From Syntrophomonadaceae bacterium (GTDB taxonomy: Bacteria; Bacillota; Dethiobacteria; DTU022; PWGO01), in the NCBI GenBank assembly GCA_003554525.1, contig PWGO01000133.1, positions 1 to 36,863 of the forward strand: 36,863 nt of DNA. The letters run 5' to 3'. This document shows positions 18,450 to 28,403 of this stretch, in pieces. The translations under genes were made by a program, and so were the position numbers. Positions within the stretch are counted from its first letter, which is position 1. Every line of letters begins with the position of its first letter. A model generated the notes under the pieces. The model was not told the origin of the DNA. It was given only the letters and a program-made list of their open reading frames with translations, and did no database searches.

Positions 18450-19661
18450 TTACGACCGGTAGGAACCGTTTATTGATACATAATCGTGGCTGAGGTCGGT
18501 ACCCCAGGCTAATAACTCTTCCTGCCCCATATTTAAGTCCAGGGTGACCGGAACTTCCCGGCAGCGCAACACTGCGGCGGCTTCTTCTTCAGAAAAAGAT
18601 AGGCCGCGGCCCTGTGCGGCTACCTGAACTGCCCCTATAAACAGGTCCACTTTTTCCGGGTTAAAATCCACTCCGGCATTACCCAGGGCCATAAATATGC
18701 GCCCCCAGTTGGCGTCCTCTCCATAAAAAGCAGTTTTCACCAGCACAGAATTTAAAATAGCCCTTGCCACAGTACGTGCAGTTCCCCGGTCCGGTGCACC
18801 TTTTACACGTAGTGCGATTACCTTGGTAACTCCTTCGCCATCATCTACTATACGGTACGATAGCTCGCGGCACGCTTCCTGAAGCACGCTGCAAAAACGC
18901 TGGTAAGCAGGACCTTCCCTATTTATTTTTATTCCCGAAGCACCGTTTGCCATTACTATAACCATGTCATTGGTGGAATTGTCACCGTCCACGGTTATAA
19001 GGTTAAAAGTTTGATCTGCCGCGTGCTGAAGGGCTGGCTGTAACAACTCCCGGTCTATTTGCACATCAGTAGTCAAAAAAGCCAGCATGGTAGCCATATT
19101 GGGACAGATCATTCCCGCACCTTTTGCCATTCCACCCACCAGGTAAGAACCGCCTTCTTCTTCCACCTGCATTGCTACTTGCTTGGCCGCGGTATCCGTG
19201 GTAAGGATAGCGTTTGCCGCGTCGATGCCACCTTCCGGGGAGAGTTCCCCTGCTGCCCGGGCCATACCTGCCTTTACATTTTCCATGGGGAGTGCCTGGC
19301 CGATAACTCCCGTGGAAGCTACCAGCACAGATTCTTCGGGAACTCTCAGGTGTTCCGCCGCCAGAAAGGCCATTTCCCGGACATCCTTGTATCCCTGTTC
19401 GCCCATACAAGCGTTGGCGTTTCCGCTGTTTACCACCTGTGCATGTACCCGGTTTGCTATCCTTTCACGGCTGAGCTTAACCGTGGGAGAAGCAAAAAGA
19501 TTACTGGTAAATACACCCCCCGCTGTTCCCGGCAGCTCCGTGTACAACAGTCCCAGATCTCTTCCACTTTCCTTTATACCACAAGCTACCCCGGAAGCAT
19601 TCCACCCCTGTGGTGAAGCCACCCCTCCCTGCGGTAGTTTTTTATAGTAATCGTTTTCCAC
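18450..19661 (-). CDS. argJ: Bifunctional glutamate N-acetyltransferase / N-acetylglutamate synthase
   Basis: GMAKGAGMICPNMATMLAFLTTD autocleavage-site region; VDGDNSTNDMV; operon context. Confidence 0.96.
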   Translation of the reverse strand: MENDYYKKLPQGGVASPQGWNASGVACGIKESGRDLGLLYTELPGTAGGVFTSNLFASPTVKLSRERIANRVHAQVVNSGNANACMGEQGYKDVREMAFLAAEHLRVPEESVLVASTGVIGQALPMENVKAGMARAAGELSPEGGIDAANAILTTDTAAKQVAMQVEEEGGSYLVGGMAKGAGMICPNMATMLAFLTTDVQIDRELLQPALQHAADQTFNLITVDGDNSTNDMVIVMANGASGIKINREGPAYQRFCSVLQEACRELSYRIVDDGEGVTKVIALRVKGAPDRGTARTVARAILNSVLVKTAFYGEDANWGRIFMALGNAGVDFNPEKVDLFIGAVQVAAQGRGLSFSEEEAAAVLRCREVPVTLDLNMGQEELLAWGTDLSHDYVSINGSYRS

Positions 19662-19700
19662 GTGTTTTTCCCCCTTTCCTTCCTACAAATATCTATAGAG

Positions 19701-19730
19701 AACTACAGGGAACTACAGAAAACTACAGAT
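19701..19730. repeat. 10-bp tandem repeat, consensus AACTACAGRR, 3 units
   Basis: aactacaggg aactacagaa aactacagat. Confidence 0.85.
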
Positions 19731-19747
19731 ACTCTAACTGCAGATTT

Positions 19748-20788
19748 TTAAGGTACTATCGCAGCCTGGCTCAAGCCTGTATTTTCTTCAAAATCAAGCA
19801 TCAGGTTCATGTTCTGCACCGCCTGCCCGGCGGCCCCTTTCACCAGGTTATCTATAGCTGAAATCACTACCACAGTTCCAGTTCTTTCATCCAGGGTTAA
19901 ATTTATATGGCAGAAGTTGCTTCCCCTTACCCACCTGGTTTCCGGAAACATCCCAGGCTCCAGGATTTTCACAAAACCGGCATGCCGGTAATAAGAGTGG
20001 TAAATTTCCCTTAGTTCCTCTTCGTCGCTTCTTCCCGCCAGGTTTACATAACAAGTGCTGATTATGCCCCGGTTCACCGGGATAAGGTGGGGAGTAAAAA
20101 TCAGGCGAACCCCGGAACCCTGGACCAGGGAGAGGAGCTGTTCCATCTCCGGTGTATGCTGGTGTGAGGCAATACGATACGCTTTAAAACTCTCGCTGCA
20201 TTCCGGAAAATGAAACGCCTGTTTCGGGGAGCGCCCCGCCCCGGATACTCCCGACTTGGAATCTATTATCAACCCCCCGCCCGACAGCAAACCTTTATCC
20301 GCCAGCGGAAGCAGGCCCAGCAGTACTGAAGTAGGATAGCAGCCGGGGTTTGCTACCAGCCAGGCACTTTTTATCAATTTCCTGTTTACCTCCGGCAGTC
20401 CATAAACCGCTTCCGGAAGGAGCTCAGGAACCGTATGGGTAATACCGTACCAATCCCGATAAAGGGAAGGCTCTTCCAGGCGGAAATCTGCGCTTAAATC
20501 TATGGTGCGGAGTCCCCTGCCTTTTAGTTTTTTTACTACTTCCGCCGAATGTCCATGAGGAAGCGAACAAAAAACTATATCCGTATCCCCGGGGACTTCT
20601 TCCGGGTCCAGGGCAGACAGTACCGGGATTGGTTTCCCGGTAAACTGAGGATGTACCTGGGAAAGCTCCCTGCCCTGGTGTGATTCTGAAGAAAGGTAAG
20701 ATATGTTCACTGCCGGGTGAAGCAGAAGAAGCCTTACCAGCTCTATGCCCGTATATCCTGTAGCTCCCAGCACAGCTGCTTTTTTCAA
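19748..20788 (-). CDS. argC: N-acetyl-gamma-glutamyl-phosphate reductase
   Basis: AAVLGATGYTGIELVRLL, VANPGCYPTSVLLGLLPL, SGVSGAGR. Confidence 0.96.
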   Translation of the reverse strand: MKKAAVLGATGYTGIELVRLLLLHPAVNISYLSSESHQGRELSQVHPQFTGKPIPVLSALDPEEVPGDTDIVFCSLPHGHSAEVVKKLKGRGLRTIDLSADFRLEEPSLYRDWYGITHTVPELLPEAVYGLPEVNRKLIKSAWLVANPGCYPTSVLLGLLPLADKGLLSGGGLIIDSKSGVSGAGRSPKQAFHFPECSESFKAYRIASHQHTPEMEQLLSLVQGSGVRLIFTPHLIPVNRGIISTCYVNLAGRSDEEELREIYHSYYRHAGFVKILEPGMFPETRWVRGSNFCHINLTLDERTGTVVVISAIDNLVKGAAGQAVQNMNLMLDFEENTGLSQAAIVP

Positions 20789-20834
20789 TTTAAATCCCCC
20801 TTGCCGGTAGAAAATAATTCCCGAATCAATTTAA

Positions 20835-21112
20835 GCCCCCCATCCCAAAGGACGAGAGGCATTCTCGCGTTACCACCTTTCTTGCTCCCGAGCCCGGGAG
20901 CCACCTCAGAGCGCCCGGCCATGCGGCACGGACGAAACTTTGATAACGGAAAGCCCGAACCCGCCTACCCACAACCTGCATGGAAAAATACTTCCTGTTA
21001 TTACAGATAGCTTCAGCGGATTTCCTCCGGGGTGCGCTTCACCTGACGGCTCATGACCCGCCGGGCTTCCACCATCCCCGGCTCGCTAATATCAACTCCG
21101 TCAAACTACTCT
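20835..21112 (-). promoter_or_regulatory. T-box leader upstream of argC, probable Arg specifier (CGC, plus-strand 21034-21036)
   Basis: Minus strand has GCGAGCCGGGGATGGTGGAAGCCCGGC (stem I base), GTGAAG-CGC-ACC specifier loop, T-box motif AAAGGTGGTAACGCG (20866-20880), and GCCTCTCGTCC-TTT-GGGATGGGGGGC terminator hairpin before argC. Confidence 0.9.
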
Positions 21113-21176
21113 CCCCATCTCAGGATATTAACCTATAAGTTTTACAAAAATACAACTCATCAACTTGTTAAAATAC

Positions 21177-21204
21177 ATTTTATCATTTAAAGCCGTGTTG
21201 TCAA
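21177..21204 (-). promoter_or_regulatory. Sigma-A-type promoter for the T-box/arg transcript
   Basis: Minus strand TTGACA-N16-TAAAAT. Confidence 0.6.
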
Positions 21205-21403
21205 TATGTTTCAAGCTCAATCTTGACATATTATGCATTATTGAAGTTATAATAAGTTTTAAATATTTTAAATCTCTTTCTATATTTCTTTCTTTAATAC
21301 TTTACGTTTACCTCCTGCTCTTCAAGCTTTTCAATTATTTCTTTTTCTTGCCTTGGCATAAACACCACCCAGATTTATTATACTGGTAGATATATAGTTT
21401 GAT

Positions 21404-21432
21404 CAAGACAAAAGAACCGTCCCCATGTCTTG
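21404..21432. repeat. REP-like hairpin element CAAGACA-aaagaaccgtcccca-TGTCTTG
   Basis: 7-bp perfect terminal inverted repeat around GAACCGTCCCC; related cores at 35901-35927 and 36006-36027. Confidence 0.6.
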
Positions 21433-21466
21433 CCGTCAACCCTGAGGAGGAGGAGTAGTCACTTCA

Positions 21467-21895
21467 TTACTTCCTTATGCGTTCCTTTACCCATTCCCCC
21501 ACCAGCGGCAGCTCAAACTCGTCCCCCTGGTAAGCTTTAAGCATAAGCATTACCCACAAAACCAGCCCGGCCAGCAGCACCAGGGTATACATTATGTCCA
21601 GCACCCGGGCGCCACCAAAAGGTAAGCGAATAAACAAAAGAAGCAGGGCAATACTGCTAAACGTAACTATGGACTGAAGGGCATGAAAACGGATGTACCG
21701 GTCCTCTTTTTCCAGAAGGTAAAATATTATCCCGGTAATAAAAAAACCAAGGTAGCAAATAAACCCGCCCATCTGCGAATTCATCCCTCTAAAATTGCTT
21801 CCTCCCCCGGAAAAAACTACAGGTACCATACCACTACAACCGCCACATTTCCTGGACTTCCCGTCAAGTTCGTTTCTGCAGTAGGGACAGAGCAT
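21467..21895 (-). CDS. Zinc-ribbon plus DUF4870-like membrane protein
   Basis: CPYC...CGGC zinc ribbon; GFICYLGFFITGIIFYLLEKEDRYIRFHALQSI. Confidence 0.8.
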   Translation of the reverse strand: MLCPYCRNELDGKSRKCGGCSGMVPVVFSGGGSNFRGMNSQMGGFICYLGFFITGIIFYLLEKEDRYIRFHALQSIVTFSSIALLLLFIRLPFGGARVLDIMYTLVLLAGLVLWVMLMLKAYQGDEFELPLVGEWVKERIRK

Positions 21896-21934
21896 GTTAA
21901 ATTCAACTCCTTTATCTTAATACACGCCTTATAC

Positions 21935-23485
21935 CTATAACGGCATGTTACCGTGCTTACGCGGAAGCCTTTTTTCACGCTTGCTATAAATAGCTTCCAG
22001 GGAACGCAGAAGGTGATAGCGGGTATCCCGGGGATCAATTACATCATCTATCCAGCCGCGCGAAGCAGCGATATAAGGGTTGGCATACTTTTCACGGTAT
22101 TCGCTGGTAAGCCTTTCCTTTTCCTTTTCCGGGTCCCCGGAGTTCTCAATTTCTTTCCGGTTAATAATATTTACCGCTCCTTCCGGTCCCATAACCGCAA
22201 TTTCCGCCGTGGGCCAGGCCAGGGAAATATCCGCACGCATGGCCCTGGAATTCATGGCCAGGTAAGCCCCGCCGTAGGCCTTACGCAAAATAACCGTCAC
22301 CTGGGGCACGGTTGCTTCCGCGTAGGCGTATAATAGCTTGGCGCCGTGCCGGATAATACCCCCCCATTCCTGGTTAACCCCGGGAAGGTAGCCGGGAACA
22401 TCAACGAAAGTAACCAGGGGTATATGGAAACTGTCACAAAACCTTACAAAGCGGGATATCTTGTCGGAAGAATCAATATCAAGGCACCCTGCCATTACTG
22501 AAGGCTGGTTCCCTATAACCCCGACCGGCTGTCCACCCAGGTGGGCAAAACCTACTACCGCGTTGGCAGCGTATTTTTCCTGTACTTCAAAAAAGCGGCT
22601 TCCGTCTACCACTCTCTTTATAATATCCCTTACATCGTATCCCTTGTTGCTGCCCTCGGGCACCAGGTTGACCAGCTCTTCCCGGTCTAAACGGGGTTCT
22701 TCCGGCTCCGCCGGCGGAGGATCTTCAACATTATTGGGAGGAAGATAGTCCAGTAGAGTTTTAACCCTTTCCAGGCAGTCATCTTCGTTTTCGTCCATGA
22801 AATGGGCCACCCCGCTGGACTGGTTATGTGACAAGGCCCCACCCAGTTCTTCCTGGGTTACTTCTTCTCCCGTAACTGCTTTGATAACCTGGGGGCCAGT
22901 TATAAACATGAGACCCGTTTCTTCCACCATAAATACAAAATCAGTTAAAGCCGGGGAATAAACCGCCCCACCGGCACAAGGCCCCATGATAACCGATATC
23001 TGGGGTATTACCCCGGAGTATATGGTGTTGCGGTAAAATATCTCTCCGTAGCCGTTAAGGGCATGAACCCCTTCTTGAATCCGGGCACCCCCGGAATCGT
23101 TTATGCCTACCAGGGGAGCACCGCTTTGGGCCGCCAGGTCCATTGCCCGGCAGATTTTTTCTGCATGTCTTTCCCCCAGGGAGCCGCCGGCCACGGTAAA
23201 ATCCTGGGCGTAAACGTATACTTTTTTGCCGTTAACGGTGCCATAACCGGTAACTACACCTTCTCCCGGGTTTTCAATATCCAGTGAGCTGGCCTCCTCC
23301 ATATCGGTCTGAACAAAAACACCTATTTCTACAAAACTTTCCGGATCGAGCAGTTGCTCCAACCTTTCCCGCGCCGTTTTTTTACCTTTTTCTTTTTGTT
23401 TTTGTTGTTTTTCTTCCCCGCCGCCCAAAAGCGTTTTTTCCCGCCTCTGTTGTAAATGAGACAGCTTTTTTTCCATAATTGCCAT
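21935..23485 (-). CDS. Acyl-CoA carboxylase / methylmalonyl-CoA decarboxylase carboxyltransferase subunit
   Basis: KKTARERLEQLLDPESFVEIG; GGARIQEGV; GPCAGGAVYSPALTDF; VDVPGYLPG; cluster context suggests propionyl-/methylmalonyl-CoA specificity. Confidence 0.9.
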   Translation of the reverse strand: MAIMEKKLSHLQQRREKTLLGGGEEKQQKQKEKGKKTARERLEQLLDPESFVEIGVFVQTDMEEASSLDIENPGEGVVTGYGTVNGKKVYVYAQDFTVAGGSLGERHAEKICRAMDLAAQSGAPLVGINDSGGARIQEGVHALNGYGEIFYRNTIYSGVIPQISVIMGPCAGGAVYSPALTDFVFMVEETGLMFITGPQVIKAVTGEEVTQEELGGALSHNQSSGVAHFMDENEDDCLERVKTLLDYLPPNNVEDPPPAEPEEPRLDREELVNLVPEGSNKGYDVRDIIKRVVDGSRFFEVQEKYAANAVVGFAHLGGQPVGVIGNQPSVMAGCLDIDSSDKISRFVRFCDSFHIPLVTFVDVPGYLPGVNQEWGGIIRHGAKLLYAYAEATVPQVTVILRKAYGGAYLAMNSRAMRADISLAWPTAEIAVMGPEGAVNIINRKEIENSGDPEKEKERLTSEYREKYANPYIAASRGWIDDVIDPRDTRYHLLRSLEAIYSKREKRLPRKHGNMPL

Positions 23486-23562
23486 ACCTCCCCGCTAAAG
23501 CATTAATTACTTCCGCAATAAACTACAACCGGCTTCTGCCGGTCTTTTGCTGCTTTCTCTGC

Positions 23563-23958
23563 CTACCTCTCGCACAGTTCCAGCAGCACTCCCCCGGTGG
23601 AACGGGGATGCACAAACGCTATGTTTGCTCCTCCTGCACCGGCGCGGGGTTCTTCATCTATCAGGCTAACCCCTTTTTCTTTTAATTCATTTAGCTTCTG
23701 CTGCAGGTTATCCACCCTCAGGGCAATATGCTGAATTCCTTCCCCTTTTGCATCAATATATTTGGCAACCGGGCCTTTTGGGTCCGTAGATTCCAGCAGC
23801 TCTATCTTGCTATCACCTACAGGTAAGAAAGCTACCCTTACTTTCTGTTCTTCTACTTCTTCCCGGCCAGTTTCATTCAACCCCAGCTGGTCCCGGTAAA
23901 ATTTTAAAGACTGTTCCAGGTCCCGAACCGCTATGCCTATATGATCTATTCTCTCCAA
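23563..23958 (-). CDS. mce: Methylmalonyl-CoA epimerase
   Basis: IDHIGIAVRDLEQSLKFYRDQLGL; VAFLPVGDSKIELLE; GEGIQHIALRVDN; vicinal oxygen chelate fold. Confidence 0.92.
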   Translation of the reverse strand: MERIDHIGIAVRDLEQSLKFYRDQLGLNETGREEVEEQKVRVAFLPVGDSKIELLESTDPKGPVAKYIDAKGEGIQHIALRVDNLQQKLNELKEKGVSLIDEEPRAGAGGANIAFVHPRSTGGVLLELCER

Positions 23959-23973
23959 ATCTTCAACCTCCTT

Positions 23974-24390
23974 TTAAACCTGGGAATTTTCTTCCATACC
24001 AAAACGATTTTTTATAAAACTTACTATTTCGCTTACCGGGGTTCCCGGGGTAAATACTTCCGCAACCCCCGCTTCTTTTAAGTAAGGTATTTCTTCATCG
24101 GGTATTACTCCACCGGCTATTACCAGGATATCCCCCGCTTCATTCTCCCTCAGCAGCTCCACCACGGGGGGTATCAACTGCATGTGGGCCCCCGAAAGAA
24201 TACTTATTCCCACTACCTGGACATCTTCCTGCATGGCTGCTTCCACTATCTTTTCCGGGGTCTGGCGCAACCCGGTATAAATTACCTCCATCCCGGCATC
24301 CCGCAGTGCACGGGCTATGACTTTAGCACCGCGGTCATGCCCGTCCAACCCTACTTTACCAATTAAAACGCGAACTGTCTTAGAAGACAT
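23974..24390 (-). CDS. Methylmalonyl-CoA mutase, C-terminal B12-binding subunit
   Basis: [41 protein letters not shown], the DxHxxG cobalamin motif. Confidence 0.95.
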   Translation of the reverse strand: MSSKTVRVLIGKVGLDGHDRGAKVIARALRDAGMEVIYTGLRQTPEKIVEAAMQEDVQVVGISILSGAHMQLIPPVVELLRENEAGDILVIAGGVIPDEEIPYLKEAGVAEVFTPGTPVSEIVSFIKNRFGMEENSQV

Positions 24391-24415
24391 TACTTTTCAC
24401 TCCTTCCCGGAATCA

Positions 24416-26092
24416 TCACAGCAGAACATCTGAATGATATTCACCAAATACTTCTCTTAAAACACCACATATTTCTCCCATTGTAGCATAAGCTTTTACC
24501 GCTTCCAATATGGGTGGTATCAGGTTATCTTCCCCCCGGGCTGCACTGCGCAGGTTTTGCAGCGTTTCTGATACCTTGCGCTGTTCCCGGTTGTGCCTGG
24601 TTTCTTTAAGCCTTTCTACCTGCCTTTCCGCCACGGAAGGATCCACCTTCAACAGGTCCATCGGGGGCTCTTCCTCGCTTACAAAGCGGTTTACACCCAC
24701 TACTATTTTCTCTTCCCTTTCAATATCTTTTTGATACCGGTACGCGCTTTCCTGGATTTGTTTCTGCACGTATCCTTTTTCTATGGCCGCAATAGCTCCA
24801 CCCATGTTATCTATACGCTCCAGGTATTCTTCGATCTGCTCCTCTAACCGGTCAGTTAATTCTTCCAGGTAATAAGAGCCTCCCAGGGGATCTACGGCAT
24901 CTGTCACCCCGGTCTCGTAGCCTATTACCTGTTGGGTGCGCAGGGCCAGCAAGGCAGCTTCTTCGCTGGGCAGGGCCAGTGCTTCATCCCGCGAGTTGGT
25001 ATGCAGCGACTGTGTCCCGCCCAAAACCGCACTTAAAGCCTGGAAAGCCACCCTTACCACGTTCACTTCAGGCTGTTGAGCCGTGAGGCTGCAGCCTGCG
25101 GTCTGGGTATGGAAACGGAGCATCATGGAGCGGGGATTTTCGGCACCAAAACGCTCTTTCATTATACGGGCCCAGATGCGCCGCGCCGCCCTAAATTTGG
25201 CAATTTCCTCCAGGAAGTTTACGTGGGCGTTAAAGAAGAAAGAAAGGCGCGGGGCAAATTCGTCCACTTTTAATCCAGCATCCAGCGCCGCCTGCACGTA
25301 AGCAACTCCGTTGGCCAGGGTAAAAGCAATCTCCTGTGCCGCGGTGGAACCCGCTTCGCGGATATGGTAACCGCTAATGCTTATGGTATTCCACTGGGGT
25401 ATATTTTCCCGGGCAAAAGCAAAGGTATCCACTACCAGGCGCATGGATTCCCGGGGCGGGTAAATATAAGTGCCGCGGGCCACGTATTCCTTGAGTATGT
25501 CGTTCTGAATAGTTCCGTTAAGCTTGCTCCAGGGAATGCCCTGTTTTTCCGCTACCGCCAGGTACATGGCCAGTAAAATGGCCGCCGGGGCATTGATAGT
25601 CATGGAGGTGCTGACCTTGTCCAGCGGAATCTGGTCCATTAAAATCTCCATGTCCTTTAGAGAATCCACCGCTACGCCTACCTTGCCGACTTCACCGCGG
25701 GCCATGGGATGGTCGGAATCGTAACCAATCTGGGTAGGAAGGTCAAAAGCCGCGCTTAAACCGGTCTGCCCCTGCTCCAGGAGGTAACGAAAACGCTGGT
25801 TGGTTTCTTCAGCGGCACCAAACCCGGCATACTGCCGCATGGTCCACAGGCGCCCGCGGTACATGGTAGGCTGTATTCCACGGGTAAAAGGATACTCCCC
25901 GGGAAAACCCAGCTTCTTTAGGTAGTCCCAGTTTTCCAGGTCCAGGGGGGTATAAAGCCGTTCCACTTCTATCCCCGTATCCAGGGTAAAATCATCCTTA
26001 CGCTCGGGGCGCTTTTCCAGGGTTTTTTGCACCTTTTTGTCCCACTCTTTTTTTTCCTCTTTAAGGCGGGATAATTTTTGAGGATCAAACAT
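24416..26092 (-). CDS. Methylmalonyl-CoA mutase large subunit
   Basis: [71 protein letters not shown]. Confidence 0.95.
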   Translation of the reverse strand: MFDPQKLSRLKEEKKEWDKKVQKTLEKRPERKDDFTLDTGIEVERLYTPLDLENWDYLKKLGFPGEYPFTRGIQPTMYRGRLWTMRQYAGFGAAEETNQRFRYLLEQGQTGLSAAFDLPTQIGYDSDHPMARGEVGKVGVAVDSLKDMEILMDQIPLDKVSTSMTINAPAAILLAMYLAVAEKQGIPWSKLNGTIQNDILKEYVARGTYIYPPRESMRLVVDTFAFARENIPQWNTISISGYHIREAGSTAAQEIAFTLANGVAYVQAALDAGLKVDEFAPRLSFFFNAHVNFLEEIAKFRAARRIWARIMKERFGAENPRSMMLRFHTQTAGCSLTAQQPEVNVVRVAFQALSAVLGGTQSLHTNSRDEALALPSEEAALLALRTQQVIGYETGVTDAVDPLGGSYYLEELTDRLEEQIEEYLERIDNMGGAIAAIEKGYVQKQIQESAYRYQKDIEREEKIVVGVNRFVSEEEPPMDLLKVDPSVAERQVERLKETRHNREQRKVSETLQNLRSAARGEDNLIPPILEAVKAYATMGEICGVLREVFGEYHSDVLL

Positions 26093-26278
26093 ATACTTTA
26101 CCTCCTACAGATTTAAATTCTCCGATCTTCCTGCATCAAGTGTATAATAGCTCCGGGGGAAAAATTTCCCAACCCGTTACTACTCAGGCTCCAGGTGGAT
26201 AATAGTAACTTGATACCAGGTCCTGCTCCCCATTACTCCCCATGTGGAGGAGCTTTTATATTCATATTTCGCCCGGAG

Positions 26279-27154
26279 CTACGATTGCCCCAGCGCCTGT
26301 TCTACCAGGCCAGGTATCCGGGGCGGCAAATCCGCCACCTGGGCGCCGCATTCCCTCAGCGCCTCTTCTTTGCTGGCAAAACTGCCCCTTCCCCTTTCTA
26401 TTATGGCCCCCGCGTGCCCCATCCTCTTACCGGAAGGCGCACTTTTGCCTGCAATATATGCCACTACTGGCTTGGTTACATTTTCTTTAATAAAAGCGGC
26501 AGCTTCTTCTTCCGCACTACCTCCTATTTCTCCCACCAGGACCACCGCCCCGGTCTGGGGATCTTCTTCAAACTCCTTTAGAACCTCTATAAAATTCAGT
26601 CCTACCACCCGATCTCCACCCATTCCCACTACTGTGGAAGTACCCATGCCCTTCTCCATCAGCTGCGCCACTATCTCGTAGCACAGGGTTCCGCTTCGCG
26701 ACACCACTCCTACAGGGCCGGGAACAAAAAAGCGGTTGGGCATAATACCCGCCTTGCATTTGCCGGAGGAAACTACACCAAACGTATTGGGGCCAATAAC
26801 AACCGCTCCCCGGTACCTGGCAAACGCCATTATTTCCATAGCGTCAATAAGGGGAATGTGCTCTGGAACCAGTACCAGGGTTTTAATCCCCGCCTCCAGG
26901 GCTTCCAGCGCCGCATCTTTTGCATAAGGGGCGGGGGTAAAAAGAATGCTGGCTTCTGCCGGGTGCTCCCTTACCGCTGAAAACACCGTATTGTAAACGG
27001 GAACACCCTCTATTTCCCGGCCTTTTTTACCCGGGGTAACCCCGGCCACAACCCTGGTCCCGTATTCCAGCATCTGGCCCGTGTGAAAAGCCCCCTGGTT
27101 CCCAGTAATTCCCTGCACAATAACCCGGGTATTTTCATTAACATATATGGCCAT
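26279..27154 (-). CDS. sucD: Succinyl-CoA synthetase alpha subunit
   Basis: VQGITGNQGAFHTGQMLEYGT; KPVVAYIAGKSAPSGKRMGHAGAI, active-site His region. Confidence 0.95.
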   Translation of the reverse strand: MAIYVNENTRVIVQGITGNQGAFHTGQMLEYGTRVVAGVTPGKKGREIEGVPVYNTVFSAVREHPAEASILFTPAPYAKDAALEALEAGIKTLVLVPEHIPLIDAMEIMAFARYRGAVVIGPNTFGVVSSGKCKAGIMPNRFFVPGPVGVVSRSGTLCYEIVAQLMEKGMGTSTVVGMGGDRVVGLNFIEVLKEFEEDPQTGAVVLVGEIGGSAEEEAAAFIKENVTKPVVAYIAGKSAPSGKRMGHAGAIIERGRGSFASKEEALRECGAQVADLPPRIPGLVEQALGQS

Positions 27155-27156
27155 TT

Positions 27157-28281
27157 TTAAAACCCTCCCCCTGCATTATTCTTTGAGGCTTCTACAGCAC
27201 GCTGCACGGCTTCTTCCATGGACTGAAAAACTTCTACCCCAGCATCATGTAAAACGCGGCGGCCTTCCGCCTCGTTGGTTCCCACCAGGCGGAAAAAAAA
27301 CGGTATGGATATTCCCTGTTTTTCTTTTACCGACACAAAAGCACGGGCTACCACGTCACAACGCGTTATCCCCCCAAATATATTTATCAATATCACCCGG
27401 GGATCGGTCCCTAAAAGCAGTTCCAACGCCCCGGAGGTCTTTTCCTCTCCGGCGCCACCCCCAAAATCCAGGAAGTTTGCAGGGGTGCCACCAAAATGCT
27501 GTACCAGGTCCAGGGTAGCCATGGTTATACCCGCCCCGTTTGCCATTACCGCCACGTCCCCTCCCAGGTCCACGTAAGCCAGGCCCATCTCCTGGGCCTT
27601 TTTTTCCAGCGAAGTCTTTTCTTCCACCCTGGGGATCTCTTTTTGGCGGTACAGGGCGTCATCGTCTATTACTACTTTAGAATCCAGGGCCAAAAACTCT
27701 TCCCCGGAAAGAGCCAGCGGGTTTATCTCAACCAGCTCGGCATCTTTTTCCCGGAACAACCTGTAGAGGCTCTCCAGGACAGCCGCAAAAGACCGGACCA
27801 CTTTCCCTTCCAGCCCCAGGCGGTCACCAATTTCCCGGGCTATATAAGGGCTGTATCCCGTTAAAACCTCTACCGGGTATTTTACTATATGTTCTTCCGG
27901 AACTTCCTCTATATCCATACCACCGTAGAGAGATGCCAGTACAACCGGTTGCCGCGCTTCAGCCTCTACAGTTATAGCCAGGTAGAGTTCCCTTTCCAGG
28001 GGAAGCTTTTCTTCTACCAACAGACGCTCAACTTTTTCCCCGCCTACTTCCATCTGCAGCAGCCGTGAAGCTTCTTCCTCCGCCTGACTGGGGTTGTCTG
28101 CAAAAGATATGGCCCCGGCTTTTCCCCTTTTCCCGGTTAAAACCTGGGCTTTTAACACCACGCCGCCCAGTTCTTCCGCCGCCCGGGCCGCCTCATGAGC
28201 TTCCTGCACCACCCGCCCGCCGGGAAGCGGAACCCGGTAACCATCAAATAGTTCCTTTCCCATGTACTCGTAGAGTTTCAT
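27157..28281 (-). CDS. sucC: Succinyl-CoA synthetase beta subunit
   Basis: ATP-grasp; VEINPLALSG; ANGAGITMATLDLVQHFGGTPANFLDFGGGA; likely start MKLYEYMGKELFDGY behind GGAGG. Confidence 0.95.
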   Translation of the reverse strand: MKLYEYMGKELFDGYRVPLPGGRVVQEAHEAARAAEELGGVVLKAQVLTGKRGKAGAISFADNPSQAEEEASRLLQMEVGGEKVERLLVEEKLPLERELYLAITVEAEARQPVVLASLYGGMDIEEVPEEHIVKYPVEVLTGYSPYIAREIGDRLGLEGKVVRSFAAVLESLYRLFREKDAELVEINPLALSGEEFLALDSKVVIDDDALYRQKEIPRVEEKTSLEKKAQEMGLAYVDLGGDVAVMANGAGITMATLDLVQHFGGTPANFLDFGGGAGEEKTSGALELLLGTDPRVILINIFGGITRCDVVARAFVSVKEKQGISIPFFFRLVGTNEAEGRRVLHDAGVEVFQSMEEAVQRAVEASKNNAGGGF

Positions 28282-28403
28282 AATTACCTCCTTAAAAATT
28301 ATATTATACTTTGTAAACAAGAATTGCAGTGTAAAAGTTTATAAGTGTTACATACAACAGTAACCTCCTGTACGGTTACTTCACCATCACAACTTGCAGC
28401 TGC

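Noticed and set aside
21165-21389. 74-aa plus ORF in AT-rich DNA
   Set aside because: Overlaps the predicted arg promoter and upstream AT-rich region; no RBS; low-complexity hydrophobic translation.
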